This document shows positions 1 through 10,300 of a stretch of 64,000 nucleotides of DNA, piece after piece (position 1 is the stretch's first letter; each line of letters begins with the position of its first letter). Under the pieces are notes generated by a model. That model searched no databases. It saw only the letters and a list, made by a program, of their open reading frames with translations, and had not been told where the DNA came from. Made by a program: the position numbers and the translations under genes. This stretch comes from Caecitellus pseudoparvulus (lineage: Eukaryota > Bigyra: Bicosoecida): assembly GCA_965644315.1 (NCBI GenBank), contig CBFFRQ010000096.1, positions 62,001 to 126,000 of the forward strand. Reading direction: 5' to 3'.

Positions 1-2328
1 TTGCCCCCCTGAGCAGCGAGCAGCAAACTTTAGCACGGTGGACAGCCGTGTCAGGGCGTCGACTTGAGAGGCATGCAAGTCTTTTGTGCTCGCTCCACTC
101 TGCAGTCCATGCTGGGCGTGCACCCCCGCAACTTGAATGCGTTTGTTGTCTACTCTTTCACGCAGTTCAGCAGTGCCGCGCTCGACTTGGATGTGGCTGG
201 TTTGCGAGCTACGCCTGCTGCTCGACGCGGTGCTGGCTTGGGACACCTCCCGCCCATCCGCCCATCGAGAATCCGGAAGTTGTTCCTGCATGGAGGCAAG
301 AAGGTCTTTGCCGGCCGTTGTGAATGTGCGCTGCACGGATGGCCGCCGTGCAGGAGGAGTCGCATGTGGACTGCTGTCCGCAATGCCCGTGTGGTCCACG
401 AGGGCTGTGATTTCTCCACGTTTCATGAAGACACCACTCTCAGCTCGGGGAATGGACAAGCGCCGCGGCACTTGCTGCGACCGACGACGCTTTAAGTGCT
501 CTGTCCGCACGCGCATTGCGGCGTTGATCGCGTTGCGGATGATGGGGGGGAGCTCTCGTCGAGCCTGTGACAGTATGAGGAGGGGGGGTGCACTCATGTG
601 TGCGGTGGCAAAGGCAGTTTTGAAGTGATGCTCCATGGCCCGCTTGACCACTGCTTTGGGGTGCTGCAAAACGAATCTTGCATCGTGCACATTGAGGCTC
701 AGAGCATGCCGCCGAGTGTACTCAGCGTTGGCTTCCCGTAGAGTCCGCAAGCGCCGTGCATGCTCCCGGCGCTTCTCCGTCAAGTAGCGGCGAAGGAGAG
801 TCTGCTTCATGCCAGAGGGAACTGCCATCCTTGTGAAGCCGCAAGCGACAAGCTTCCCCCGGCGTGAGTCGTCCACCGTGTACACAACCTGCCTTGATGT
901 CAGCCATGTCGGCAGCTGTAGCTTGGTTCTCACCGCCCGCTGCTCTGCTGAGTCTGGTATAAGCCCAGCTTCCTTTGCTGGGTGCCGTAAGAGCTGGGTG
1001 GGCTCCATGTCGCCGGGAGCGTGCCGCCCTTCAACTGCGGACCCGGTCTTCGCAGCTATCACGCCATGCTGCGTGCCGTACAGAGCACAGCCTTTGAGCA
1101 GCTCCCAAGCAGACGTGGGTCGGGAAGGCTTGAGTTGAGAAGTTTGTGGGCGACGTTGTGGACTCTCTGCACGTCTGGCTCTTGCTTGTGCTGTCCGCGG
1201 TCGCTGGGGATGATGTGTCGGTGTGTCGCCCCGCCTATGTTCTTGCAAGTGCAGGCTTAAACGCTTGCTCCTATCTGCCAGGGCAGACCTTGGTCGGGCT
1301 ATGCGCGCCGAGGGAGGCCTGTGCGAGTGGTACTGGTCTTTGTTGCCGCCGCTCCTGCCCGGCGCTTGCGCTGCTGACGAGGCCTGCGCCTGTGCGAGCA
1401 CTCGTCGGGCCCTTGCAATGCCAGGTTGCTTCTCATTTCGAGCAGATGCAGAGAGCACATGGCGAAGGTACACAGCCCGGGAGCTGTCATTCAGCTTGAG
1501 CTCACGCGCTTCAAGGTCGTCCCATACTTTCGTCAGGAGGAGCATGCGAGTCGTGGTGCTGAGCTTGTACGCGCGCCACATTCGCTGCCACGTGTGCACC
1601 CCGCGCTGCATGGAGCGGATGAGACCCAGCCACCGTGCGATGGGATGCCTGGATGCTTGGAGAGCACCACGGATGATGTTCGCAGCGCGCTGCTTGGCCG
1701 CTCTGCCTGCTTGCAGGCGAGCAATGAAGCGTACAACATGGCCCAGCTTGAGGAACAGCCGTCGCAGAGGAGAGAGGGCTTGCCGCCGCTCACGCCACTT
1801 CCATACTCGCCACCTCCGTTGTAGTTCCATGGCCGCCTCTGCAACTCTGCGGTCGGCGCGGTGGAAGTGTAGCGCGTCGCGCCATCGCTGCGTTGCTGCT
1901 GTTTGGGCCAGGAGGGCTGCCCACAACTGTTGTCGTTGGGCATGGCGATACTCGTCCGCCCTCCTTGCCACAAAGGCTCGACCAAAGAGCGTTTGGGTCT
2001 GTTTGCGGTGGCGGAGCCCACCAGATCCCTGCAGCAGCAAGCTTCGAGTCATCTTTCCACGTGCAATTTCCGCACGTCTCTGCGGGCTGATCCCCACGTC
2101 TCCTGCTTCGGGCTCGTCTTCCAGCAGGCAGGCAAACTTGCCAAGCACGCTGTTTTTGTGTGGAATTGCCCGTCGAAGCGCGCTTAGCTTGCTTGCGACT
2201 CGGTGTCTCCGGGCCGCTGCATCTGCAGCGAGGAGGGCATCGTGGGCCTCCTGCAGTTTGCATCGAGTGGCTTCCTCAGGCTCAAGCCTGCTACCCAGCA
2301 AACCAGTCGCCATGTTGACATTGTGCAT
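1..2328 (-). CDS. Arg-rich IQ-like helical protein, 3' end outside the window
   Basis: This minus-strand frame is open for 776 codons from the ATG at 2328 to base 1, where it leaves the window. An in-frame TAG lies just upstream at 2346-2344, so the start is 2328 or the next ATG at 2313. The product is basic, rich in Arg, Gln and Ala, and mostly helical. Its middle has IQ-like segments such as MELQRRWRVWKWRERR and MQRGVHTWQRMWRAYK, which suggest calmodulin or EF-hand light-chain binding. The second half has low-complexity basic stretches and then a conserved-looking helical part (for example TEKRREHARRLRTLREANAE). I do not recognise the family. A ciliary protein is possible given the neighbours, but that is inference. 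The overlapping plus-strand frame is Arg/Cys/Trp-rich antisense shadow. Confidence 0.6.
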   Translation of the reverse strand, partial: MHNVNMATGLLGSRLEPEEATRCKLQEAHDALLAADAAARRHRVASKLSALRRAIPHKNSVLGKFACLLEDEPEAGDVGISPQRRAEIARGKMTRSLLLQGSGGLRHRKQTQTLFGRAFVARRADEYRHAQRQQLWAALLAQTAATQRWRDALHFHRADRRVAEAAMELQRRWRVWKWRERRQALSPLRRLFLKLGHVVRFIARLQAGRAAKQRAANIIRGALQASRHPIARWLGLIRSMQRGVHTWQRMWRAYKLSTTTRMLLLTKVWDDLEARELKLNDSSRAVYLRHVLSASARNEKQPGIARARRVLAQAQASSAAQAPGRSGGNKDQYHSHRPPSARIARPRSALADRSKRLSLHLQEHRRGDTPTHHPQRPRTAQARARRAESPQRRPQTSQLKPSRPTSAWELLKGCALYGTQHGVIAAKTGSAVEGRHAPGDMEPTQLLRHPAKEAGLIPDSAEQRAVRTKLQLPTWLTSRQVVYTVDDSRRGKLVACGFTRMAVPSGMKQTLLRRYLTEKRREHARRLRTLREANAEYTRRHALSLNVHDARFVLQHPKAVVKRAMEHHFKTAFATAHMSAPPLLILSQARRELPPIIRNAINAAMRVRTEHLKRRRSQQVPRRLSIPRAESGVFMKRGEITALVDHTGIADSSPHATPPARRPSVQRTFTTAGKDLLASMQEQLPDSRWADGREVSQASTASSSRRSSQTSHIQVERGTAELRERVDNKRIQVAGVHAQHGLQSGASTKDLHASQVDALTRLSTVLKFAARCSGGQ

Positions 2329-2404
2329 GTGCAGTCCCACATACTACAAATCTGAATGGGCACCTGCGTGCTGTCGTGTGAATTGGCATCCCGTGTGAGA
2401 AGCA

Positions 2405-4050
2405 TCACTTTTGAGACAGGGTGTACGCGCTGTAGGCTTTCTCCCCTGTCACTTCCTGCTGGATGCGCAGGAAGGAGGGGAGATCCAGCCACTGCCCAGT
2501 GCGAGACATGCCAGCAGCGCCCTTCTTCACCACGGGCGTGCCCATGGCGTCACCATCTGTGCGGGTGTCCCCTGGCGGCTGACTGTGCTCGCTGCCTGCA
2601 TCTGACGCCTCATCATCTGTGGCCTGCACCGACAACAAGCACATGCCAGCAGCAGAGCTTGGCGAGAGGTACTCGTTCACCTCACAGAATTGGTTGCGCC
2701 ACATGAACACGGTGCGGCGCTGCTTCACCATCTCATGCTCGGCATCGGCGTACAGGCGCACAGCGTTGTCATACCCGCGGGCAGACATGATGCGCTTGGT
2801 TTCAATGGCCTTGCCATCAGCCCCCATGCGCACCAAGGTGTGCCCGTACGCCGCAGACTTGCCTTGCTGGCGTTTCCGGACGAAAGCGTACGGGTACTTG
2901 ACACTGCTCCCGGCAACCTTCCCAACGCCAGCAGCGCCTTCCTCAGAAGGTGCCTGCACGTACACCTTCTCTACTTGGAATGTCTCTACACGCACATGAG
3001 AGGTGACTTCTGGCGCTGTGGCGTCCCACGAGCCAGGCACAAGCAAGAAGCGTCTGAAGCGCCTGCTGGAAGAAGGCATTCCCAGGAGCTGGGACACCTC
3101 CCCCACCACCGCTTGCATCTTGCCTTCAAAATCAGTGTTGTTCCGGAACACACGCAAGCGGGGGTGCCCCGCCCAGGCTGCCAGCAGCGCCCGATCCTTC
3201 GCGATAGCCTGCTCCGGCGTCTCAGTGCGCGTGGTGTTGGTGTCCAGCGTGTAGAAGTCGGCAGCACCATCAGCCGCCGTCACCATGTGCAGCACACAGT
3301 GGTATCGGGAGTCCCGCAGGGTTACCTCGTTGTCCAAGCCGTTCACGTGCAGCATCTGGCGCCAGTCCTCTGGGTCCATATATGCTCGCCCGTCAAGGAG
3401 GCCCCTGTCGCAGATGACGATGGATGTGCGACCCGTGCGCCGGGCTTCCAGGCGGGCCACAGACGTAAACTGGTCCTCCAGGGCGATTTGAATCTTCATG
3501 AGTGCAGTCTGCGCAGCAAAGCGGGGAGGAGGGGGTGGGATGCGCTGGTCGCTAGCAACCAACACGTGCCTGGCCTTACCTGGAACGCAATTGTGTTTGC
3601 GGGGGTCTGGATCATGTCCAGGTTGGCCCCTCCCGACCACAGCATCGTGGCAGCCTCAGGCACGATGAACACGTTAAACCCACGGCTGCGCAGGAACTGG
3701 GACAGGCGGGCCAGGGCTGTCGTCTTGCCAGCGCAGGGGCCGCCTGTCAGAACGAAGCGCTGGGTCATGCCCAGTTCCCACATATGCTCCTTGGAACCCA
3801 GGCCGTCTGAAGACACTGCACTCTTGATCTTCGGTGCATGTACGTCATCTGTCTCCCATCCCGCGTCCGCGCTCACCAACGGTGTTGCTGAGCTTGAGGT
3901 GGGGTGTGAGTGTTGGGCTGCACCTTCGGAGGTGTCTGCTGCCCTGGCAGCCTTCCCCGCACCAGCCTGGGCTCGAAGGCGCATCAAATACACTGCTCCT
4001 CCGCATGCTACTGCTGCCACGATGGGCTTTAGGCTCGCAAGGGCCTCCAT
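2405..4050 (-). CDS. TTD14-like protein: N-terminal anchor, P-loop NTPase and CYTH-like domain
   Basis: There are two exons, 4050-3580 and 3508-2405. The 71-nt intron has donor GTAAGG and acceptor GCGCAG, and phase 0 is kept. The protein has 524 residues. Residues 8-24 form a hydrophobic segment, a likely membrane anchor. A Walker A loop GGPCAGKTT lies at 103-111. It is followed by the kinase-like NTPase body (VPEAATMLWSGG; VICDRGLLDG as the Walker B-like strand). Residues about 330-450 look like a CYTH/triphosphate-tunnel domain: a Y-x-F-V-R-K-R strand, an ETKR strand, then a K-Q-R-R strand. This order matches the TRPL-translocation-defect 14 family, known in Drosophila as a GTP- and phosphoinositide-binding trafficking factor. 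The role in this organism is inferred. It is on the same strand as the neighbouring dynein gene, 283 nt away. Confidence 0.8.
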
Positions 4051-4333
4051 GGCGCAGGGTGTGGGAGGTCTGAGCTGAGCTGCGGAACTTGGACAGAAGG
4101 GAAGTGGCTGTGAAGGGGCCCCGCAGTGCTTGCCATCCGCAGGAAGAAAAGGCCGCGTGAGGAGTGGAAAGTATGTGTTGATCCCGGCTGCTGCTTCTGG
4201 CGGTTCTGTCGTGACAGGGTGTGCCTGTCGCCAGGGGTGCTGGCCGGATGTGCACTCACGCCTTCACACTCATGCGGCGCGTACCTGTGGTGCAGCTCTT
4301 GCGAGGGTTTCTTCACTGCATTTCAGCACTTGC

Positions 4334-7300
4334 TCACTCGTCCTCCTGCATAATGAGGGCGACGCCAGCGAGCACCCACCGTGTGGTGGGGTCGCGGGAC
4401 CGCAGCGTGGCAAGAGTCACGTATGTCGGCCCCCGCATCGTGGTGTAGTACAGCGGGCACTCGTACAGGCCCTCCTCGTGGCGGAGGTAGCCGACACTGG
4501 TGGGCTCCCACGCAGGGTTGATTTCCACTGCCTTGACGTACATGACTGGTACGGGGGGCAGGAGCTCCTTCAGGTGGGACTCTGCCAAGTACCCGGCGCA
4601 CTCCGCACCCCCTTCCACGTACGGGTCCAGCAGCGCGCCATCTTCGTCCTTGGAGGCGAACCGGGCACCCTCGATGAACAGGCCGTGCACGAAGGCGCCA
4701 TCGGCAGGGTAGTCCTCCACAGCACTGGCATCCATCATAGTGGTCATGTGGGTGTCGATGGTGACGGAGTCCAGGGGGAAGCTGTTGCGCCGAGCCACCA
4801 CTTGCTGCACCGCTGTGAGGAAGGCGGTGGGGTTGAAGAGGCCTGGCAGCCAGACCGAGGAAGGCAGAGCCATGCCACTGCTCCACTCCTCCAGCTGCGC
4901 CACGCGCACCAGCAGGTCGTTGAACCAGGAGGACAGCGACCGGCGAGACCACCAGGCAAGCTTCTCCCAGCTGGTGCTGTGGAAGGGGTTGCGCCCAGGC
5001 ACTTGGTTGATGGCAAGCGCAGATGCGAGATCTTCCATGGCTGCTGTGATGTTCAGCTGGCCGTCCAGGCCCTTGCTGAGCTCATCCAGGGTGCGGCGAA
5101 TCTCCGCCAGCAGCACGTTCATGCGGCCACACTCCTGCAGCGCCACGACGACGTACGGCCCGTGCCCCTCCAGAAGCAGTGGTTCGGCTCGCATCTGCAG
5201 GTCAATCATGCTGAACTGCTCAGGCAGCCTGCCCATGATGTCTGCGATGACGCCCCGCACAACAGCGGCGCCCGCCACGCCGACATCTGCGCCGCCGCCT
5301 CCGGAGGCCTTCTTGGCGCGGCGCTTGCGTTTCTTCTTGCCGCCAGCAGGCTTGGGGGAAGGGAACAACTCTGCGCCCTCCAGCTGCACGATGGTCGTGA
5401 ACAGGGTGTCCGTGCTGGAGATGAGGTAGTTCAGCTCAGAGTTGGGGTGCAGGCCGTACACCTTGGGCTGCTCGGGCGGCAGCTGAGAGGCGATGTGGTC
5501 CTCCACTTCCTGGTGGGACAGCGAAGGCCCCGGCACCGCGAAGCCGGGCACGACCGTGTCTGTCGCAGTGGGGTCTGTGAACGTGTCAGCCACCTGCAAC
5601 GTAGCCAACTCTGGCACAAGGTCGCCTTCCTTCAGCACTGAGGGCTGGAAGAGCACCTCCAGGTACGTGCGGTTGGTGCGGCGGTCCCAGAAGTCAGTGA
5701 TATGGCCTCCGTACATGATGGCCCCGAAGAGGTAGCGCAAGTCGTCCCACGGCACTGCTCCCTGGTAGCTCACGAGGTAGTCTGCCAAAATGTCTGCGCA
5801 GATGGTGAGGTCGCCCGTGTTGAAGGAGTACGACTTGGACCAGCCCTGCTGCCCGAAACGCCGGCGGCCCAGCATGATGGCGTGGAAGAAGCACAACGTG
5901 AAGAGCGTGGACTTGAAGGTGCCCGCGACGCTGCTGTCGCCCTTGGTCATGTCGGCCACCTTGTCGTCGGAGAAGTTACCCCACGCACGCAGCAGGTTGG
6001 ACTGCAGGTCCGACGGCGCCTCGTTGGACACCTTAATAGCGCCCTGCATGATGCTCTCCGGCATGTTCTTGATGTACGTGAACGGGGGCGGCTCAGCACT
6101 CAAGAAGCAGCGGAAGTTGGCGTGCGCGCCTTCGGAAGCCAGCTCCAGCTGACGCTCCAGCCGAGGCAGCCAGTCCTGCATCAAGTGCACGTTCTGCAGC
6201 ATCAGCCAGCCGCCCTCCTTTGCAAGACGGTGCAGCTGGGCCTCCGCCCGGCTGTCTTGGCCCTGGCCCATGGAGATGTTAACAAACAGACCATTCTCCT
6301 CTGTGATGCCATTCTCTGCTCCCAGCGCCTCCACCCACGTGGTGGGGTCCACGCCAGGGAACAGCACGAAGAACACAGGCACAGTGGGACCCGAGATGTT
6401 GTACACCTGCTGCATGCTGAAGTTCGGCTGCTTCACGTACACATCGCCCAGTTCCTCACTGATCCAGCTGCGCAGGGCAAGCGGCAGGCGGTCTGGGCGC
6501 ATGGCTCGCAGGAGCAGCAGGCGCTCGAAGGCAGTGGCACTGCGGTGGCGGCCGGGCAGCTTCGCGGCCTCTGGCTGCTCATCCTCCATCCACGTCTGCC
6601 ACTTGTCGCTGTCCAGCTGCATGTCCTCGCCCAGCGTCTCGAATCGAGTGTACGTCTCCGACAGGCTCTCCAGGGCTTTCACCTTGCCCCACGTTGCCTG
6701 AGACATCCAGTCAGACAGCACGCCCACACTGCTGGCATCTGGCGCCGAGTCGGCACGCACAAGCAGTCTGGCGGCGGCAGGGTCCAGCTTGCCCTCTTGC
6801 ACGAGCACCTTCAGGGCCAGCAAGGTGGCCACCGTGAGCTTGTCTGTCTCGAACAGCCCCATGCGCACGTACGAGAACATGGTGGAGGTCACGCTACCCT
6901 TGAGCTCCTGAGCGCGGGCCGGCAGCTCCTCGCTCTCCAGCACCTTGACCTTGTACACCGTGCCCTCGGGAATGTCTTCCTCCTCTTCTTCCTCCTCCAC
7001 CGCGCTCGCCTTGGCGCTGGCAGCAGAGGCGCCAGGCGAGCTGTCGCCCGCCCCGCTCGCAGCCGGTGCATGTGCACCGGCGTCTGTGGCTGCGGTAGCG
7101 GCTGCCTTCAGTGCTGCCTTTTGCTTGTCAGCCCAGGCACCCTGGATGCGGCTGGCGGCTGCCATCTCCGCCTCTGAAGGGGACACGAACACTCCATGCA
7201 GGAGAGCCGCCGTGCCGCTCAGCACCAGAGCTGCGCTCTCTCCCGCCACAGCGGCGTGTGAGTACTGCATGGGCACCTTGGGGCCGTCCGCAGTGGTGAT

Positions 7301-10300
7301 GTGCACGGACTTCGTGACTGGGTCGTTGCGAAGCACGACCTCGATGAGTTGCCCGGGCTGCCCGGTGGTCTCGTCGCGGGCGTTCTCAACAGCCTTCCAT
7401 GCCCCGTCTTCGTCCACGACCTCGTGCTTCGCCGCGGCTGGGTATGCCAGCGTGCTGCGCAGGAGCTTGACAGGCACCAGCTTTGCGGCGGGTGCAGCGG
7501 CTTCCTTGCCTTCGCTGTCCTTGCCCTCGCCGTCCTCAGCGCTCTTTCCGTCCTTGTCATCCTTTTCCTCGCCGGCCGTGTCATCGCCGGCCGTGTCGTC
7601 GCCAGGCTTCTCGCTATCCGCAGCTGCTGTGCCTGCACTCTCTCCCGATTGCTCTGCGGGGAGCGCCAGCACACTGAGGGCAAAAGCGTTGGACGCAGTC
7701 GCCTGCAACACCTTCGCGCCAGGCTCAGCAGCGTCAAAATCAGCGAAGTCCTTGGCGTCCCCACCTTCTATGCCTGGTGGCAGCTCTGCATCGCTGGCAG
7801 GGGGCAGCGTCACCCACACTTTGGCTGTCCACTCCGAGGCCATTGACGGCAGCTGGACGTATGTCGGTGAGCCAGAAGCTGCCGCGGGCACTGCAGGCAG
7901 AGCGGTAGGCTTTGTGCCTTCAGGCAGCAGCCCGGGCAGGAACGTCTCTCCCAGCAGCAGAGAAGGCTGCACAAGGCCATCTTGCCCCTGCAACGCTTCT
8001 GCCACACCGGCAGCGACTGCAGACTCATCCTCGGCGACCACCTCGGCCAGAGCGCCGGTGGATGCTTTAGCAACATCCAAAGCGGAGCGCAGAGCAGCAC
8101 AAGACAGTGTCATGCTGGAGGGCACGCCACCGACACCAGGGACTGTGCGGTGAGGGGAGTGCTTCAGCAGGCCTCGCAGGCCAGCGCCAACCAGCAGTGA
8201 CTTCAGCAGCGCAACACCAGGAGCAGAAACCTCGGCTGCCACCTCCTTGGCCACTGCATCTGAGTTGGCTTGCAGCTCTGCCGCCTTGGCAGCTGCCGCC
8301 TCCCGTGCGGCCTGCGCCTTGGCCTCCGCCTCGGCCCTAGCAGCTTCCTCTCGCTCCGCCTCAGCCCGAGCGGCAGCTTCCGCTTCGAACGCAGCCTCGG
8401 AGTCAGCCATGGCCTTCTCGGCCGCCTCCTTGGCAGCGGCCAAGCGGGCGTCACGAGCAGCCCGCTTCTGTGCAGCAGCAGCAGTGGCCTCCTCGTCCAC
8501 CTCCAGATCGGTCACGGCATCGATGCCGCGAAGGAAGACAGAAATGAAGGAGGACAAGGAGTGCACGTAGTACGTGTGCATGTTGGCGAGGGAGTCCATG
8601 AGGAAGAACAGCAAGGCGGCTCGTGCAGCGACGGGACGGTACTGCTCAGCAGTCTCCGCGATCTGCTGCTGCGTCACCTTGGCCGTGCGCATCTTCTCGC
8701 CGATGGTGTGGCTCAGGCGCTTGGCGTTCTCCAGGCTTTCAATCAGCTCCACGTTCTCCGTGACCTCACCCTCAGCCTCCGCCAGTTGCTGCAGAATGCC
8801 GTCCTCCAACTCCTTGATTTTCACCGTGAACTTGTTCTGCTGGCGGATGAGCGCACTGCGCTCCGTGGCCAGATCACGGCGCTCCCGCTGCACAGTAATG
8901 TCCAGCAACTGCTCCTCCAGACCCTCCGGTGTGACGGTGAAGTTAATCAGCGTCGTCTCAGCCTGCACCTCGGGAGGGTAGTGCGGGTTGGACAACTTGG
9001 TGTGCAAGTACAAGCGGAAGTCCTTGTTCCAGTCCAACTCCCGGTCCCCGAGAACCAGCACACGGCGGCGCCCGCGCTTCACAGTGGCTCGGGTAATGAC
9101 CGGCCAGAGCGTCGCGTCGATGTGCTCTGGCAGGTTCTCAAGCAGCATGGGCCGGCCCTCTTGAATGGCCGTGGCCATGCGGTGCACCAAGTCCTTGTTG
9201 TCCATGCGGGCAACGAGGAGTGCGCTGCCTTCCATCCGGCGCACCCACTTGATTCCCTGCAGCTGAGGGTCCAGCAGCAGGGGCCACCTGGACGTGTTCT
9301 GTGTGATGGCGCCGTTCTGGGTGCTGACGGTGTCAGAGGGCAGCCCATGGGCATGCCACTTGGCGATGGTAGCGGTGTTGGCGAGGGTTGAGAGGGGGTC
9401 CAAGTCCTCTGTCAGAGGCACAGGTGTGCCGCTGGGTGGCTCCTGCAGGAACGGCACCCAGTAGTCATTCAGGAGCTCATCACGGTACCTAGAAGTGAAG
9501 GGCCCAGCGAAGGAGACGAAGGCAGAGGCTAGCAGCACGTCTCCAACCAGTGTCGTGCGCTGCTCGTTCAGGCTCTGGATGCCGCTGCTCCAGCGCTCCT
9601 TCTCATCGCCCAGCGCACGCAGCAGGCGCTGGGCGAGGTCCAGGCGACGAGTGCCGCCATCCACTTCAGCCTGTGCCTTGGCACGCTCGGCGTTGGCAGC
9701 AGCTTGCTCCTCCTGCAGCTTGGACAGCGCGGCTTGTAGCTCATCCACCTTCTCCTGCACCTCCTGCAGGCGGGTGGTGGCGGCTGCCAGCTTCTCAGTG
9801 GCCTCGGCAAGGGCTTCGCGCTTGGGAGCCACCACGCACAGGACGTCGTAGTACTCCACAATGTTGCGCACAAAGTCAGTCAGCCCTGCTGCCGCGGGGT
9901 TCTTGCTGAGCATGGCGTCTGAGTTGAAGTAGTCCAGCTCCAGGTAAGGCCGTACCTCGGCGAAGTTACGGGCGGGGACGTCCCCGGCATCGATGCGATT
10001 GCGGAAATCAAGCAAGTTCTGCAGGAAACCCGCAGTCTCCTTCAACAGGGCTCGCTTGACGGGGTCCCACTTGCGGTTTTCCTCCTTCACGATACCGCGC
10101 TTCGTGACAGGCACGTTGGGGTCCACGCCAGCGAACAGCACCGCGACAGCTGCGAAGACATCGTCCACGCCTGGCGGAGGCACCATCATGCCACGACACA
10201 GCCCCAAGTCCTTGGGGTCCAGAGTGTTCAGCGCCTTCTCTGCGTTTTCCAGCAGCGGCTCGGCGGCGCGCAGGTCCTGCTCGGTCTCCTGCTGCTGTGC

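Noticed and set aside
1223-2398. 391-codon plus-strand frame near the window start
   Set aside because: Cys/Arg/Trp/Ser-rich antisense composition, and it lies opposite a 776-codon minus-strand frame with normal composition.
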